Shown here piece after piece: positions 32,255 to 42,149 of a stretch of 58,028 bases of DNA. The position numbers and the translations under genes are program-made. This DNA comes from CAWIUB01 sp963839175 (GTDB lineage: Bacteria; Actinomycetota; Actinomycetes; Mycobacteriales; Jatrophihabitantaceae), in assembly GCA_963839175.1 (NCBI GenBank), contig CAWIUB010000012.1, forward strand, positions 1 to 58,028. Direction: 5' to 3'. How positions within the stretch are numbered: the stretch's first letter is position 1; each line of letters starts with the position of its first letter. The notes below the pieces were generated by a model, which was not told the DNA's origin, made no database searches, and saw only the letters and a list, made by a program, of their open reading frames with translations.

Positions 32255-34282
32255 GTGTCCGCCATCTCGTCCGCTGTGCGCGCATCGAGGGTGAAGGTGG
32301 CGGCGGGTACGACGGCAGCCGACGCGCTGCGTGAAGCGAAGGCAGACGAGGGCGTCGTGGTCGTTCGAGACTCCGACGGCACTTTGCGCGACCTCGCCTG
32401 GTCGCCGGACGTGGACGCCGAGGTCGAACCGGTCGCCGTCGACTCGGCTGACGGGCTGGCCGTGCTGCGCCATTCGACGGCGCACGTCATGGCGCAGGCG
32501 GTGCAGGAGCTCTTCCCGGGCACCCGGCTCGGCATCGGCCCGCCGATCGAGAACGGCTTCTACTACGACTTCCTGCCCGATCGTCCGTTCACGCCTGAGG
32601 ATCTGGCATCGATCGAAAAGAAGATCGCCGAGATCGTGAAGGCTGGGCAGCGGTTCGCCCGCCGGCCGATCACGGATGATGAAGCCCGTTTCGAGCTGCG
32701 TGACGAGCCCTTCAAGCTGGAGCTCGTCGGACTGAAGGGTGCCGCGACCGACGAGGCCAGCGTGGAGGTCGGCGCCGGCGGTCTCACCATGTACGACAAC
32801 CTCGACGCCCGCACTGGCGAACGGGTCTGGACCGACCTGTGCCGCGGCCCGCATCTGCCGACGACTCGCCGGATTCCCGCGTTCAAGTTGATGCGCTCCG
32901 CGGCGGCGTACTGGCGGGGCAGCGAGCAGAACCCGCAGCTGCAACGAATCTACGGCACAGCCTGGGCGACTCGGGACGACCTCAAGGCGTATCTGCAGCA
33001 GCTTGACGAGGCGGCGAAACGCGATCACCGCAAGCTCGGCGCCGAGCTCGACCTGTTCAGCTTCCCGGACGAGATCGGCTCCGGGCTTGCCGTCTTCCAC
33101 CCAAAGGGGGGCGTGCTGCGCAAGGAGATGGAGGGATATTCGCGGCGGCGGCACGAAGAGGCCGGGTACGAGTTCGTCTACTCGCCGCATATCACCAAGT
33201 CGCACCTGTTCGAGATCTCGGGACACCTGCAATGGTTCGCCGAGGGCATGTACCCGCCGATGCACGTCGATGCCGAGTACGGCCCGGGCGGCGAGCTGCG
33301 CAAGCCGGGGCAGGACTACTACCTCAAGCCGATGAACTGCCCATTTCACTGCCTGATCTTCCGCTCGCGCGGACGCTCCTATCGCGAGCTACCGTTGCGG
33401 CTGTTCGAGTTCGGCACGGTCTACCGGTACGAGAAGTCCGGTGTCGTCCACGGCCTTACCCGGGTTCGTGGCCTGACAATGGACGACGCGCACATCTACT
33501 GCACCCGGGAGCAGATGCGCGACGAGCTAGCGTCGCTGCTCACCTTCGTGCTTGACCTGTTGCGCGACTACGGGCTCGACGACTTCTACCTCGAGCTGTC
33601 GACCAAGGACCCCGATAAGAACGTCGGCACTGACGAGGATTGGCAGGTGGCCACGGACACGCTCGCGGAAGTGGCGACCGCCTCGGGTCTGGAACTCGTC
33701 CCCGATCCGGGTGGCGCGGCGTTCTACGGGCCGAAGATCTCCGTCCAGGCGCGTGACGCGATCGGCCGCACCTGGCAGATGTCGACGATCCAGCTGGATT
33801 TCAACATGCCGGAGCGGTTCGAGCTGGAGTACCAGGGTGCCGATGGCGAACGGCATCGTCCGGTGATGATCCACCGCGCACTCTTCGGATCGATCGAACG
33901 TTTCGTGGGCGTGCTCACCGAGCACTACGCGGGCGCATTCCCGGCCTGGCTGTCGCCCGTGCAGGTCGTCGCGATTCCGGTTACGGACGCGCAGGTGGAC
34001 TATCTGCAAGCCGTCGCCGGCCGGCTGCGTGACGAGGGCGTGCGCGCCGAGGTCGGCGACTCGGCCGACCGCATGCAGAAGAAGATCCGCACCGCGCAGC
34101 GCGCCAAGGTGCCGTTCATGCTCATCGCGGGCGCCACGGATGTCGAGGCGAACGCCGTCTCGTTTCGTTATCGCGATGGTGAGCAGCGCAACGGGGTCGA
34201 CATCGAGCAGGCGGTCGGCGAGATCACCGACTTCATCGCCCGCCGCGTCAACGCCTCGCCTACGGCCGCCGACTTCTCGTGA
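32255..34282 (+). CDS. thrS: Threonyl-tRNA synthetase
   Basis: This 675-residue class II synthetase charges tRNA-Thr. It has an N-terminal TGS-like domain (VKVAAGTTAADALREA), the editing domain with HSTAH and a C-R-G-P-H metal site, and the catalytic core: LKPMNCPFHCLIF (zinc Cys), VYRYEKSGVVHGLTRVRG (motif 2), IHRALFGSIERFVGVL (motif 3), then an anticodon-binding domain from about 575. GTG 32255 has GAGGAG upstream. No T-box leader is evident. A hairpin at 34331 follows the gene. Confidence 0.97.
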   Translation: MSAISSAVRASRVKVAAGTTAADALREAKADEGVVVVRDSDGTLRDLAWSPDVDAEVEPVAVDSADGLAVLRHSTAHVMAQAVQELFPGTRLGIGPPIENGFYYDFLPDRPFTPEDLASIEKKIAEIVKAGQRFARRPITDDEARFELRDEPFKLELVGLKGAATDEASVEVGAGGLTMYDNLDARTGERVWTDLCRGPHLPTTRRIPAFKLMRSAAAYWRGSEQNPQLQRIYGTAWATRDDLKAYLQQLDEAAKRDHRKLGAELDLFSFPDEIGSGLAVFHPKGGVLRKEMEGYSRRRHEEAGYEFVYSPHITKSHLFEISGHLQWFAEGMYPPMHVDAEYGPGGELRKPGQDYYLKPMNCPFHCLIFRSRGRSYRELPLRLFEFGTVYRYEKSGVVHGLTRVRGLTMDDAHIYCTREQMRDELASLLTFVLDLLRDYGLDDFYLELSTKDPDKNVGTDEDWQVATDTLAEVATASGLELVPDPGGAAFYGPKISVQARDAIGRTWQMSTIQLDFNMPERFELEYQGADGERHRPVMIHRALFGSIERFVGVLTEHYAGAFPAWLSPVQVVAIPVTDAQVDYLQAVAGRLRDEGVRAEVGDSADRMQKKIRTAQRAKVPFMLIAGATDVEANAVSFRYRDGEQRNGVDIEQAVGEITDFIARRVNASPTAADFS

Positions 34283-34330
34283 CCGTGTACCCCGCCGGCC
34301 CTCTCACTGCGCTCCGGCGGTGTGTTCCCA

Positions 34331-34361
34331 CCCCTCGAAATCGCTGCACGATTTCGCGGGG
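34331..34361 (+). terminator. Hairpin after thrS
   Basis: CCCC-T-CGAAATCG and CGATTTCG-C-GGGG pair around a CTGCA loop, giving an 8-bp stem extended by four G-C pairs after one mismatch. It lies 49 bases after the thrS stop and 25 bases before the next gene. No U-run follows, so it may act as an intrinsic-like or processing hairpin. Confidence 0.5.
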
Positions 34362-34385
34362 ACCCCGGCGCTCGAAGGCCGGCTC

Positions 34386-34934
34386 ATGACCGGGCCCGAG
34401 CTGCGCCCCGCCAGCGACTACGCCGGCGAGGCTGACAACTTCGGCCGGCTGTGGACGCCGCACCGATTGGCCTACATCCAGGGGGCGGGAAAGCCTGGCC
34501 ATGCCGACGAGGGCGGCGAGTGCCCGTTCTGCCGAGCGCCGAAACTCTCCGACGAGGACGGTCTCATCGTCGCGCGCAGCACCCTGGCGTATGCCGTGCT
34601 GAATCTCTACCCGTACAACGCCGGGCATTTGATGACGGTGCCGTACCGGCATGTCGCCGACTACGTCGACCTCACGCCCGACGAGGTGGTTGAGGTCGCC
34701 GCGCTGACCCGCGCCGCGATCCGCACGCTGCGTGCGGTGTCCGGGCCGCACGGGTTCAACATCGGGATGAATCAGGGAACGGTGGCCGGGGCCGGCATCG
34801 CCGCGCACCTGCACCAGCACGTCGTGCCGCGGTGGGGTGGCGACACCAACTTCGTGCCGATCGTGGCGCACACCCGAGTGCTGCCACAGCTGCTGTCCGA
34901 CACCCGCCGCCTGATCGCCGGGGCATGGTCATGA
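34386..34934 (+). CDS. HIT-family nucleotide hydrolase/phosphorylase
   Basis: The 182-residue histidine-triad protein has CPFCRAPKLSDEDGLIV (Zn-type cysteines), LNLYPYNAGHLMTVPYRHV and the catalytic AAHLHQHVVPRW (HxHxH). Actinobacterial members of this type include diadenosine tetraphosphate phosphorylases, which cleave Ap4A, a by-product of aminoacyl-tRNA synthetases; thrS directly upstream fits that. ATG 34386 is the family-consistent start. It overlaps the amidohydrolase by ATGA. Confidence 0.9.
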   Translation: MTGPELRPASDYAGEADNFGRLWTPHRLAYIQGAGKPGHADEGGECPFCRAPKLSDEDGLIVARSTLAYAVLNLYPYNAGHLMTVPYRHVADYVDLTPDEVVEVAALTRAAIRTLRAVSGPHGFNIGMNQGTVAGAGIAAHLHQHVVPRWGGDTNFVPIVAHTRVLPQLLSDTRRLIAGAWS

Positions 34935-36010
34935 CCGTGCTGCACCTGCGCGGGGTATTCCTGCCGGACGAGGTCGAACGTGACGCCTGGATCGTTGACG
35001 GACGCTTGACCTTCGAGCGCTACGCCGGCGATGCGCAGACCCTCGCGTCCGGCGGCTGGGTGCTGCCGGGGTTCATCGACGCACACTGCCATGTCGGCCT
35101 TTCGCCGCACGGGCCCGTACCGGACGCCGAGGGCCAGGCAGCGCAGGCACTGGCAGATCGGGACGCCGGGGCGCTGCTGCTGCGCGATGCCGGGTCGCCC
35201 GTCGACAACACCAGCGTGCAGCGCCGCGCCGACCTGCCCAGGCTGATCCGCGCCGGGCGGCACATCGCCCGCCCGCACCGCTACGTCCGGCATCTGGGCG
35301 TCGAGGTGGAGCCGGATGAGCTGGTTGCCGAGATCGAGCGGCAGGCGAAGCGCGGGGACGGCTGGGTCAAGCTGGCCGCAGACTGGATCGACCGCTCGGT
35401 TGGCGACATTGCTCCCGTCTGGCCGGACCACGTGCTCGACGACGCCATCGGGCGCGCCCACGAGCTGGGTGTGCGGGTGGCTGCGCACGTCTTCGGCGAG
35501 GACGCGCTGCCCGGCCTGATCGCAGCTGGGCTCGACTCGATCGAGCATGGAACGGGGCTGACCGGCGACTTGCTCGACGAGGTGGCACGCAAGCAGATCG
35601 CCGTCGTCCCCACCCTGATCAACATCGACAACTTTCCGACGTTCGCGAAGCACGGTGAGCAGAAGTTCCCCAGATACGCGGCGCACATGCGCGACCTCTA
35701 CGCCAGCTCACGTGCCCGCGTGCGGGCGGCATGGGAGGCCGGCGTGCCGCTGTACACGGGCACGGATGCGGGAGGAACACTGCTGCACGGTCTGATTCGC
35801 GCCGAGATCCGCGCGCTGGCTGAGGCCGGGATTCCCGCGCGAGAGGTGATCGCCCAGGCCTCCTGGAAGGGACGGGACTGGCTCGGCCTGCCGGGGCTGG
35901 ACGAGGGCGCTCCCGCCGATATCGTCGTCTTCGCCGGCGACCCCCGCGCCGACCTTGGCACGATCGATGCGCCGCGACGGATCGTGCTGCGTGGTGCGGT
36001 CGTCGGCTGA
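34931..36010 (+). CDS. Amidohydrolase-superfamily metal-dependent hydrolase
   Basis: This 359-residue TIM-barrel hydrolase has the metal motif FIDAHCHVG (HxH), DGWVKLAADW, a histidine in VAAHVFGED, SIEHGTGL, and the catalytic aspartate in YTGTDAGG; the imidazolonepropionase/prolidase-like branch is closest by pattern. The substrate is unknown. ATG 34931 overlaps the HIT stop. It is convergent with the beta-glucosidase, 5 bases apart. Confidence 0.85.
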   Translation: MTVLHLRGVFLPDEVERDAWIVDGRLTFERYAGDAQTLASGGWVLPGFIDAHCHVGLSPHGPVPDAEGQAAQALADRDAGALLLRDAGSPVDNTSVQRRADLPRLIRAGRHIARPHRYVRHLGVEVEPDELVAEIERQAKRGDGWVKLAADWIDRSVGDIAPVWPDHVLDDAIGRAHELGVRVAAHVFGEDALPGLIAAGLDSIEHGTGLTGDLLDEVARKQIAVVPTLINIDNFPTFAKHGEQKFPRYAAHMRDLYASSRARVRAAWEAGVPLYTGTDAGGTLLHGLIRAEIRALAEAGIPAREVIAQASWKGRDWLGLPGLDEGAPADIVVFAGDPRADLGTIDAPRRIVLRGAVVG

Positions 36011-36015
36011 GTACA

Positions 36016-37485
<1,470 letters not shown>

Positions 37486-37581
37486 CCCTTGACTGCTCCT
37501 TGCACGAGCCTGGCGAGAGTGTAGAGCTCGTCTTGGAAGGGACCGTCGATTAACGTGAGGTAGACGTACGGACAATCGCTC

Positions 37582-37610
37582 TTGCCACGGCGATGACGAG
37601 CGAGTAGACA
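37582..37610 (+). promoter_or_regulatory. Promoter-like -35/-10 upstream of the structured RNA
   Basis: TTGCCA (37582-37587), a 17-base spacer, and TAGACA (37605-37610) resemble a housekeeping sigma promoter reading right. Initiation would fall near 37617, just before the structured region. The -35 is good, the -10 weak but usual for actinobacteria. Confidence 0.4.
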
Positions 37611-37616
37611 TTGCGC

Positions 37617-37761
37617 TACGCCGATCCGAAAGGTGAGGCGGGATCGGATGAAGAGCCAGTTCGGCCCGGCGGGGAAACCCGACCAGGAACTGCGGGTGAC
37701 GACGCAGCGGAATGGTCCCGACTCCGTGAAGGTTTGGAAGCGTCACGTGCCCGAACCGACC
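37617..37761 (+). ncRNA. Structured RNA candidate, M-box (ykoK)-like leader
   Basis: The stretch has stems CCGATCC/GGATCGG (37621-37627, 37641-37647) enclosing AGGTGAGGC (37631-37639), then GCC-rich pairing, a GGGGAAACCC hairpin near 37671-37680, and CTGCG/CGCAG (37690-37694, 37703-37707) closing GGTGACGA. The AGGTGAGGC loop and the later GGGTGA with CAG resemble conserved M-box magnesium riboswitch elements, though the match is partial. A strong terminator follows. No magnesium transporter gene lies downstream; rpsP is next. Overlapping short frames look unconvincing as protein. Confidence 0.4.
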
Positions 37762-37796
37762 GTGGGCCCCTCGAACTCATACTTCGAGGGGCCCAC
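37762..37796 (+). terminator. 14-bp terminator hairpin ending the RNA candidate
   Basis: GTGGGCCCCTCGAA (37762-37775) and TTCGAGGGGCCCAC (37783-37796) are perfect inverted copies around a 7-base loop, followed by ACCTTTGT. The U-rich side is on the plus strand, so transcription from the left would end here, either constitutively (small RNA) or conditionally (riboswitch platform). The beta-glucosidase transcript starts the other way. Confidence 0.75.
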
Positions 37797-38061
37797 ACCT
37801 TTGTACCCGCCAGAAGGCGCATCGCCGGGTAGGCGCGCGCAATGCTGTGGCGCCCGCCACAGGCCCGCCCCCCGTTCCGCATCGGCGGGCGCGGTCGGGT
37901 CGACGAGCGCGACATGGCAGAATGCCGGACTGAGTACCGGCGGTACCGGTCAGCGTGTGGCCCCTCTCACCACCGCTGGCCAGTCCATCCGGACATGGCT
38001 CGGCTGAGTTCCCCCACAGTCGTGCCGTGTCCATTCCTGCAACCTCTGGAGCACCCTTCTC

Positions 38062-38568
38062 GTGGCAACCAAGATCAAGCTCATGCGTCTGGGCAAGATG
38101 CGCGAGCCGCACTACCGCATCGTCGTGGCCGATGCGCGGACGAAGCGCGACGGCCGGTCGATCGAGACGATCGGCGAGTACCACCCCAAGAACGATCCAT
38201 CCGTGATCAAGGTCGATCCCGAACGTGCGGCCTACTGGCTCGGCGTCGGCGCCCAGCCGACCGAGGCTGTCGCAGCGATTCTGCGTGCCACCGGCGATTG
38301 GCAGAAGTTCAAAGGTGAGCCCGCACCCGATCCGCTCAAGATCGCAGCGGCCAAGCCCGACAAGCGCGAGCGCTTCACCGCGGCGCTGGCCGAGACGTCC
38401 GGTGAGCCAGCGACCGAGGCGACCACGCCAAGGAAGCGGGCCGCGAAGAAGGTGGCCGGACCCGAGGAGACAGCGCCGATTGCAGAACAGCCGACCACCG
38501 AGGCAACGGCGCCGCAGCCGACAGCCCAGGTAACGGCCGAGCTGGCCGGCGAGCAGACGGACAGCTGA
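38062..38568 (+). CDS. rpsP: 30S ribosomal protein bS16
   Basis: The 168-residue protein begins MATKIKLMRLGKMREPHYRI and has VVADARTKRDGRSIETIGEY, the bS16 core of about 85 residues. It then carries a long Ala/Thr/Glu-rich C-terminal extension typical of actinobacteria. The GTG start at 38062 follows GGAGCACCCTTCTC. It opens the conserved rpsP-khpA-rimM-trmD-rplS group. Confidence 0.97.
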   Translation: MATKIKLMRLGKMREPHYRIVVADARTKRDGRSIETIGEYHPKNDPSVIKVDPERAAYWLGVGAQPTEAVAAILRATGDWQKFKGEPAPDPLKIAAAKPDKRERFTAALAETSGEPATEATTPRKRAAKKVAGPEETAPIAEQPTTEATAPQPTAQVTAELAGEQTDS

Positions 38569-38569
38569 C

Positions 38570-38806
38570 GTGCTCGAGGAGGCCCTCGAGCACCTGGTGC
38601 GCGGCATCGTGGACCATCCCGACGACGTCCGCGTGGACCTGGTCAACAATCGGCGCGGTCACCGGCTCGAGGTCCGCGTGCATCCCGACGACCTCGGCCG
38701 GGTGATCGGGCGTAACGGCCGGACCGCCAAGGCGCTGCGTCAGGTCGTGACCGGAGTGGGCGGCAAGGGGATCCGGGTCGACGTCGTCGACGTCGACCGG
38801 CGTTAA
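38570..38806 (+). CDS. khpA: KH-domain RNA-binding protein KhpA (YlqC)
   Basis: The 78-residue KH protein has the GxxG loop in GRVIGRNGRTAKALRQVV and the family start LEEALEHLVRGIVDHPDDV. KhpA binds RNA, often with KhpB/Jag, and influences translation and cell division. GTG 38570 starts one base after the rpsP stop, so the genes are co-transcribed. Confidence 0.95.
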   Translation: MLEEALEHLVRGIVDHPDDVRVDLVNNRRGHRLEVRVHPDDLGRVIGRNGRTAKALRQVVTGVGGKGIRVDVVDVDRR

Positions 38807-38851
38807 CGGATCGCCCTCGCTCTAGGTTGCTGAGCGGATCATGATCGTGAC

Positions 38852-39379
38852 GTGGACACAGATCGCGCCCCCGAACTGATCGTGATCGGCAGGATCGGCC
38901 CCGCTCATGGAGTGCGCGGGGCGGTCTTCGTCGTGCCCTTGACGGACGACCCTGACGAGCGATTCGCCGCCGGAACCGTGCTGCGTACCGATCCGGCCGA
39001 CGTCGGGCCGCTGACCATCGCGTCCTCGCGGCTGCACAGCGGACGCCTGGTCGTGCAGTTCGCTGGCGTTACCGCCCGGGCGGGCGCCCAGGCTCTGCGC
39101 GGCACGCAGCTCATGATCCGGGCGGCCGACCGCCGCCCACTCGAGGATCCCGATGAGTTCTACGACACCGAGCTGATCGGGCTGCGCGCCTCGACGCCGG
39201 ACGGCCGTGAGCTCGGCCCGGTGCGCGATGTCTTCCACGCACCAGCCACCGACTACCTGATCCTCGATGTGGACGGTCGGGAGCGGCTCGTCCCGTTCGT
39301 CGCCGCGATCGTGCCGACCGTGGACCTGGCCGCCGGCACGGTCCTGATCGACCCGCCCGAGGGGCTGTTCGACCTGTGA
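38852..39379 (+). CDS. rimM: Ribosome maturation factor RimM
   Basis: This 175-residue 16S rRNA processing factor has an N-terminal beta barrel (LIVIGRIGPAHGVRGAVFV) and a PRC-barrel C-terminal half (DEFYDTELIGLRA, TDYLILDVDGRERLVPFVAA), ending DPPEGLFDL. It binds uS19 and helps 30S head assembly. The start is GTG 38852. It overlaps trmD by GTGA. Confidence 0.96.
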   Translation: MDTDRAPELIVIGRIGPAHGVRGAVFVVPLTDDPDERFAAGTVLRTDPADVGPLTIASSRLHSGRLVVQFAGVTARAGAQALRGTQLMIRAADRRPLEDPDEFYDTELIGLRASTPDGRELGPVRDVFHAPATDYLILDVDGRERLVPFVAAIVPTVDLAAGTVLIDPPEGLFDL

Positions 39380-40080
39380 ATGAGTTGACGCTCGACGTCG
39401 TCACGATCTTTCCGGAGTACCTGGCCCCGCTGCGCCAGTCCCTGCTTGGCAAGGCGATCGCCCGCGGCCAGGTGACGATGAGGGTGCACGACCTGCGCGA
39501 CTTCACGGACGACCCGCACCGCACCGTCGACGACACCCCGTACGGCGGCGGTCCCGGCATGGTGATGCTGCCTGAGCCGTGGGGGCGGGTGCTGGACCAG
39601 ATCTCCCCACCCGACGCCTTGGTCCAGCCCCGGCTCGTCGTGCCGACGCCCGCGGGGCGGCCGTTCACCCAGACGGTGGCGACGCAGTTGGCCGGAGAAC
39701 CATGGCTGGTCTTCGCATGCGGCCGTTACGAGGGCATCGACGCTCGGGTAGCCGACTACGCCGCGAGCCGGATGCGGGTGGACGAGATCAGCCTGGGCGA
39801 CTATGTGCTGGCCGGCGGGGAGGTCGCGGTGCTGGTCATCGTCGAAACGGTCACCCGGCTGCTGCCGGGTGTCCTGGGCAACGTCGACTCGGCGGCCGAC
39901 GACTCGTTCGGCGAGCGCACCGCGGGACTGCTCGAAGCGCCCGCGTACACCAGGCCGCCGACCTGGCGTGGCCTGGACGTCCCGCCGGTGCTGCTGTCCG
40001 GCCATCACGGCGAGATTGCCCGGTGGCGGGCCGAGCAGTCCCGGTTGCGCACCGCGCAACGGCGTCCGGATCTGCTCTGA
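39376..40080 (+). CDS. trmD: tRNA (guanine-37-N1)-methyltransferase
   Basis: The 234-residue SPOUT methyltransferase has TIFPEYLAPLRQSLLGKA, DDTPYGGGPGMVML, ACGRYEGIDARV and ISLGDYVLAGGEVAVLVI, the knot that binds S-adenosylmethionine. It methylates G37 to prevent frameshifting. GTG 39376 overlaps the rimM stop. rplS follows after 177 bases. Confidence 0.97.
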   Translation: MNELTLDVVTIFPEYLAPLRQSLLGKAIARGQVTMRVHDLRDFTDDPHRTVDDTPYGGGPGMVMLPEPWGRVLDQISPPDALVQPRLVVPTPAGRPFTQTVATQLAGEPWLVFACGRYEGIDARVADYAASRMRVDEISLGDYVLAGGEVAVLVIVETVTRLLPGVLGNVDSAADDSFGERTAGLLEAPAYTRPPTWRGLDVPPVLLSGHHGEIARWRAEQSRLRTAQRRPDLL

Positions 40081-40257
40081 TCGGGCTGGTGCCCGGTTTC
40101 GAGTTGCCGGGCGCGCTATGGCACCATTGACGGGTTGCCCGGGCGCCATCGAGTGTCCGGGAACGGCCCTCCGTGCGAATCCTGCAGCGATGGTGCGCTG
40201 CGCGGCGCTCGGGCCCGGGGTCGCGAGAGTCGAATTGCCGAAGGAAGCGAAGCTGCC

Positions 40258-40614
40258 ATGAACACCCTCGACAGCCTGGACGCCGCGTCCCTGCGCGACG
40301 ACGTTCCCGACTTTCGCGCGGGAGACACCCTCAAGGTGCACGTGCGCGTCGTCGAGGGCGCCCGGTCGCGCATCCAGGTCTTCCAAGGCGTCGTCATCCG
40401 CCGCCAGGGCGCCGGCTCCCGCGAGACCTTCACGGTCCGCAAGGTGAGCTTCGGCGTCGGCGTCGAGCGCACGTTCCCGGTGCACACCCCGGTCATCAAC
40501 AAGATCGAGGTCGTCACGCGAGGGGACGTGCGCCGGGCCAAGCTGTACTACCTGCGTGACCTGCGCGGCAAGGCAGCCAAGATCAAGGAGAAGCGCGAGA
40601 CCGTCGCCCGCTGA
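40258..40614 (+). CDS. rplS: 50S ribosomal protein bL19
   Basis: The 118-residue bL19 contains FRAGDTLKVHVRVVEGARSR, QVFQGVVIRRQGAGSRETFT and KLYYLRDLRGKAAKIKEKR, all diagnostic. ATG 40258 follows GAAGGAAGCGAAG. The 177-base gap from trmD could hold its own promoter or leader, but no clear motif stands out. Confidence 0.97.
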   Translation: MNTLDSLDAASLRDDVPDFRAGDTLKVHVRVVEGARSRIQVFQGVVIRRQGAGSRETFTVRKVSFGVGVERTFPVHTPVINKIEVVTRGDVRRAKLYYLRDLRGKAAKIKEKRETVAR

Positions 40615-40634
40615 CCACCGGCGACGATATAGGC

Positions 40635-41675
40635 ATGGGCGCCGAGCGCGAACATTTCCCCCGCGATCCCGAGTTGGAGTCCGACAGCTCGGCGCACGAC
40701 GGCGAGCTGGCCGAATCGATCGCCCTCGGCGACGCCGGTCTCACCCCGGCCGAACCGGCACCGGGCACCACCCCGCCGTCGCCTCCCGCACCCTCGCCTC
40801 CCGCACCCTCGCCTCCCGCCGACCGGGCGGATGAACCGCGCCGACCGGCGAAGGCGAAGAAGAAGAAGAAGAAGACACCCTGGTGGGAGCTGCCGGTACT
40901 GGTTGCCGTCGCCATCGCCGTAGCGGTGTTGATCAAGACGTTCCTGGTGCAGCCGTTCTTCATTCCATCCGAGTCGATGGAGCGGACGCTGCACGGATGC
41001 GCCGGCTGTTCGGGCGACCGGATCATCGTCAACAAGCCGATCTACCACCTGCGTGACCCACACCCTGGCGACATCGTCGTCTTCCGCGCCCCGACCGAGC
41101 AGTGGTTCAACGAACCGCTGCCGTCGCAGCCCAGCAACCCGATCCTGAAAGGACTACGGTGGTTTGGGCAGCTGGTGGGCTTCGTGCCGCCGGACGAGCA
41201 CGACCTCGTCAAACGGGTCATCGCGACCGGCGGGCAGACGATCAAGTGCTGCGACGCGAACGGCGACATCCAGATCAGCAACAGCGGGCCGTCCGGGCCG
41301 TGGCGGTCGCTATCGGAGCCGTATGTCTCCTCGCAGCTCACCGGCGCGGCCGCGACCTTCGGGCCGGTCACTGTGCCCACCGGCCGGCTGTGGGTGATGG
41401 GGGACAACCGCGCCCATTCCGAGGACTCACGGTGGCACTACCTGAACGACTACAAGGGCGACGCCGTCGACAGCACCGTCCCCAACGGCCGGGTGGTCGG
41501 CAAGGCCGTTCTCATCGCCTGGCCACCGTCTCGGTGGCGCACGCTCGGCACGCCCGCGACCTTCAAGGCGGCCAGCGCCCTGGGTGCCGCTAGTACGGTC
41601 ACCGGTTCGGCGGCCGCGCTCGTGCTGCCGGTGTTCTTCATCCGCCGGCGTCGCCGGCGACGCCACACCTCATGA
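40635..41675 (+). CDS. lepB: Signal peptidase I
   Basis: This 346-residue inner-membrane protease removes signal peptides. It has an acidic then Pro-rich N-terminal region (PPSPPAPSPPAPSPPA from 15-base tandem repeats at about 40776-40822), a run of six lysines, one membrane helix (LPVLVAVAIAVAVLI), the catalytic Ser in FIPSESMERTL, the catalytic Lys in DLVKRVIATGG and the MGDNRAHSEDSR box. A second C-terminal helix ends in an Arg-rich tail. It overlaps the NUDIX gene by four bases. Confidence 0.95.
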   Translation: MGAEREHFPRDPELESDSSAHDGELAESIALGDAGLTPAEPAPGTTPPSPPAPSPPAPSPPADRADEPRRPAKAKKKKKKTPWWELPVLVAVAIAVAVLIKTFLVQPFFIPSESMERTLHGCAGCSGDRIIVNKPIYHLRDPHPGDIVVFRAPTEQWFNEPLPSQPSNPILKGLRWFGQLVGFVPPDEHDLVKRVIATGGQTIKCCDANGDIQISNSGPSGPWRSLSEPYVSSQLTGAAATFGPVTVPTGRLWVMGDNRAHSEDSRWHYLNDYKGDAVDSTVPNGRVVGKAVLIAWPPSRWRTLGTPATFKAASALGAASTVTGSAAALVLPVFFIRRRRRRRHTS

Positions 41676-42136
41676 CGGTCACCCGCGTCGGCGCCCGGGT
41701 CCTGCTGGTGGACGAGCACGCCCGCGTGCTGCTGATCCAGGAGCGGATCGAAGGCCCGTCGGGCCTGCACTGGCTGACGCCGGGTGGGGGTGTCGAGCCC
41801 GGCGAGAACCTGGCCGTCGCGGCCGCTCGCGAGGTTTTCGAAGAGACCGGCATCGGGGTCGAGCTGCCGCCCGACGCGCCGGTCGTGCACCGCCAGCGGC
41901 GGGTATGGACCTGGCAGGGCGTGACGTACGAGCAGCTCGACCACTTCTTCCTCGCGGCCGTCGCAAGCGCCACAGCGATTACCCCGGCGCTGCTGACCCC
42001 GATGGAGCAGGAGACGCTCATCGGCCATCGGTGGTGGTCGGCCGACGAAGTGCGGGAAAGCGCCGACACGTTCGAGCCACCGGATCTGGCACAGATTCTC
42101 GGGGCCTTCTGCCTGTTCCCGGACACCCACGCGTAA
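41672..42136 (+). CDS. NUDIX hydrolase
   Basis: The 154-residue protein contains the full NUDIX box GGGVEPGENLAVAAAREVFEETGIGV-type pattern (G-x5-E-x7-REVxEETGI) at about residues 38-60. Such enzymes hydrolyse nucleoside diphosphates linked to another moiety; the substrate is unknown. ATG 41672 overlaps the lepB stop. rnhB follows 13 bases later. Confidence 0.92.
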   Translation: MTVTRVGARVLLVDEHARVLLIQERIEGPSGLHWLTPGGGVEPGENLAVAAAREVFEETGIGVELPPDAPVVHRQRRVWTWQGVTYEQLDHFFLAAVASATAITPALLTPMEQETLIGHRWWSADEVRESADTFEPPDLAQILGAFCLFPDTHA

Positions 42137-42149
42137 CGTCAGCTGGGTC

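Noticed and set aside
37633..38007. Plus-strand frame of 124 codons across the RNA candidate and terminator
   Set aside because: It reads through a perfect terminator hairpin and its composition changes abruptly; a structured RNA explains the sequence better.
40776..40822. 15-base tandem repeats in lepB as a possible CRISPR-like or regulatory repeat
   Set aside because: They are in frame and encode the Pro-rich linker; ordinary coding repeat expansion.
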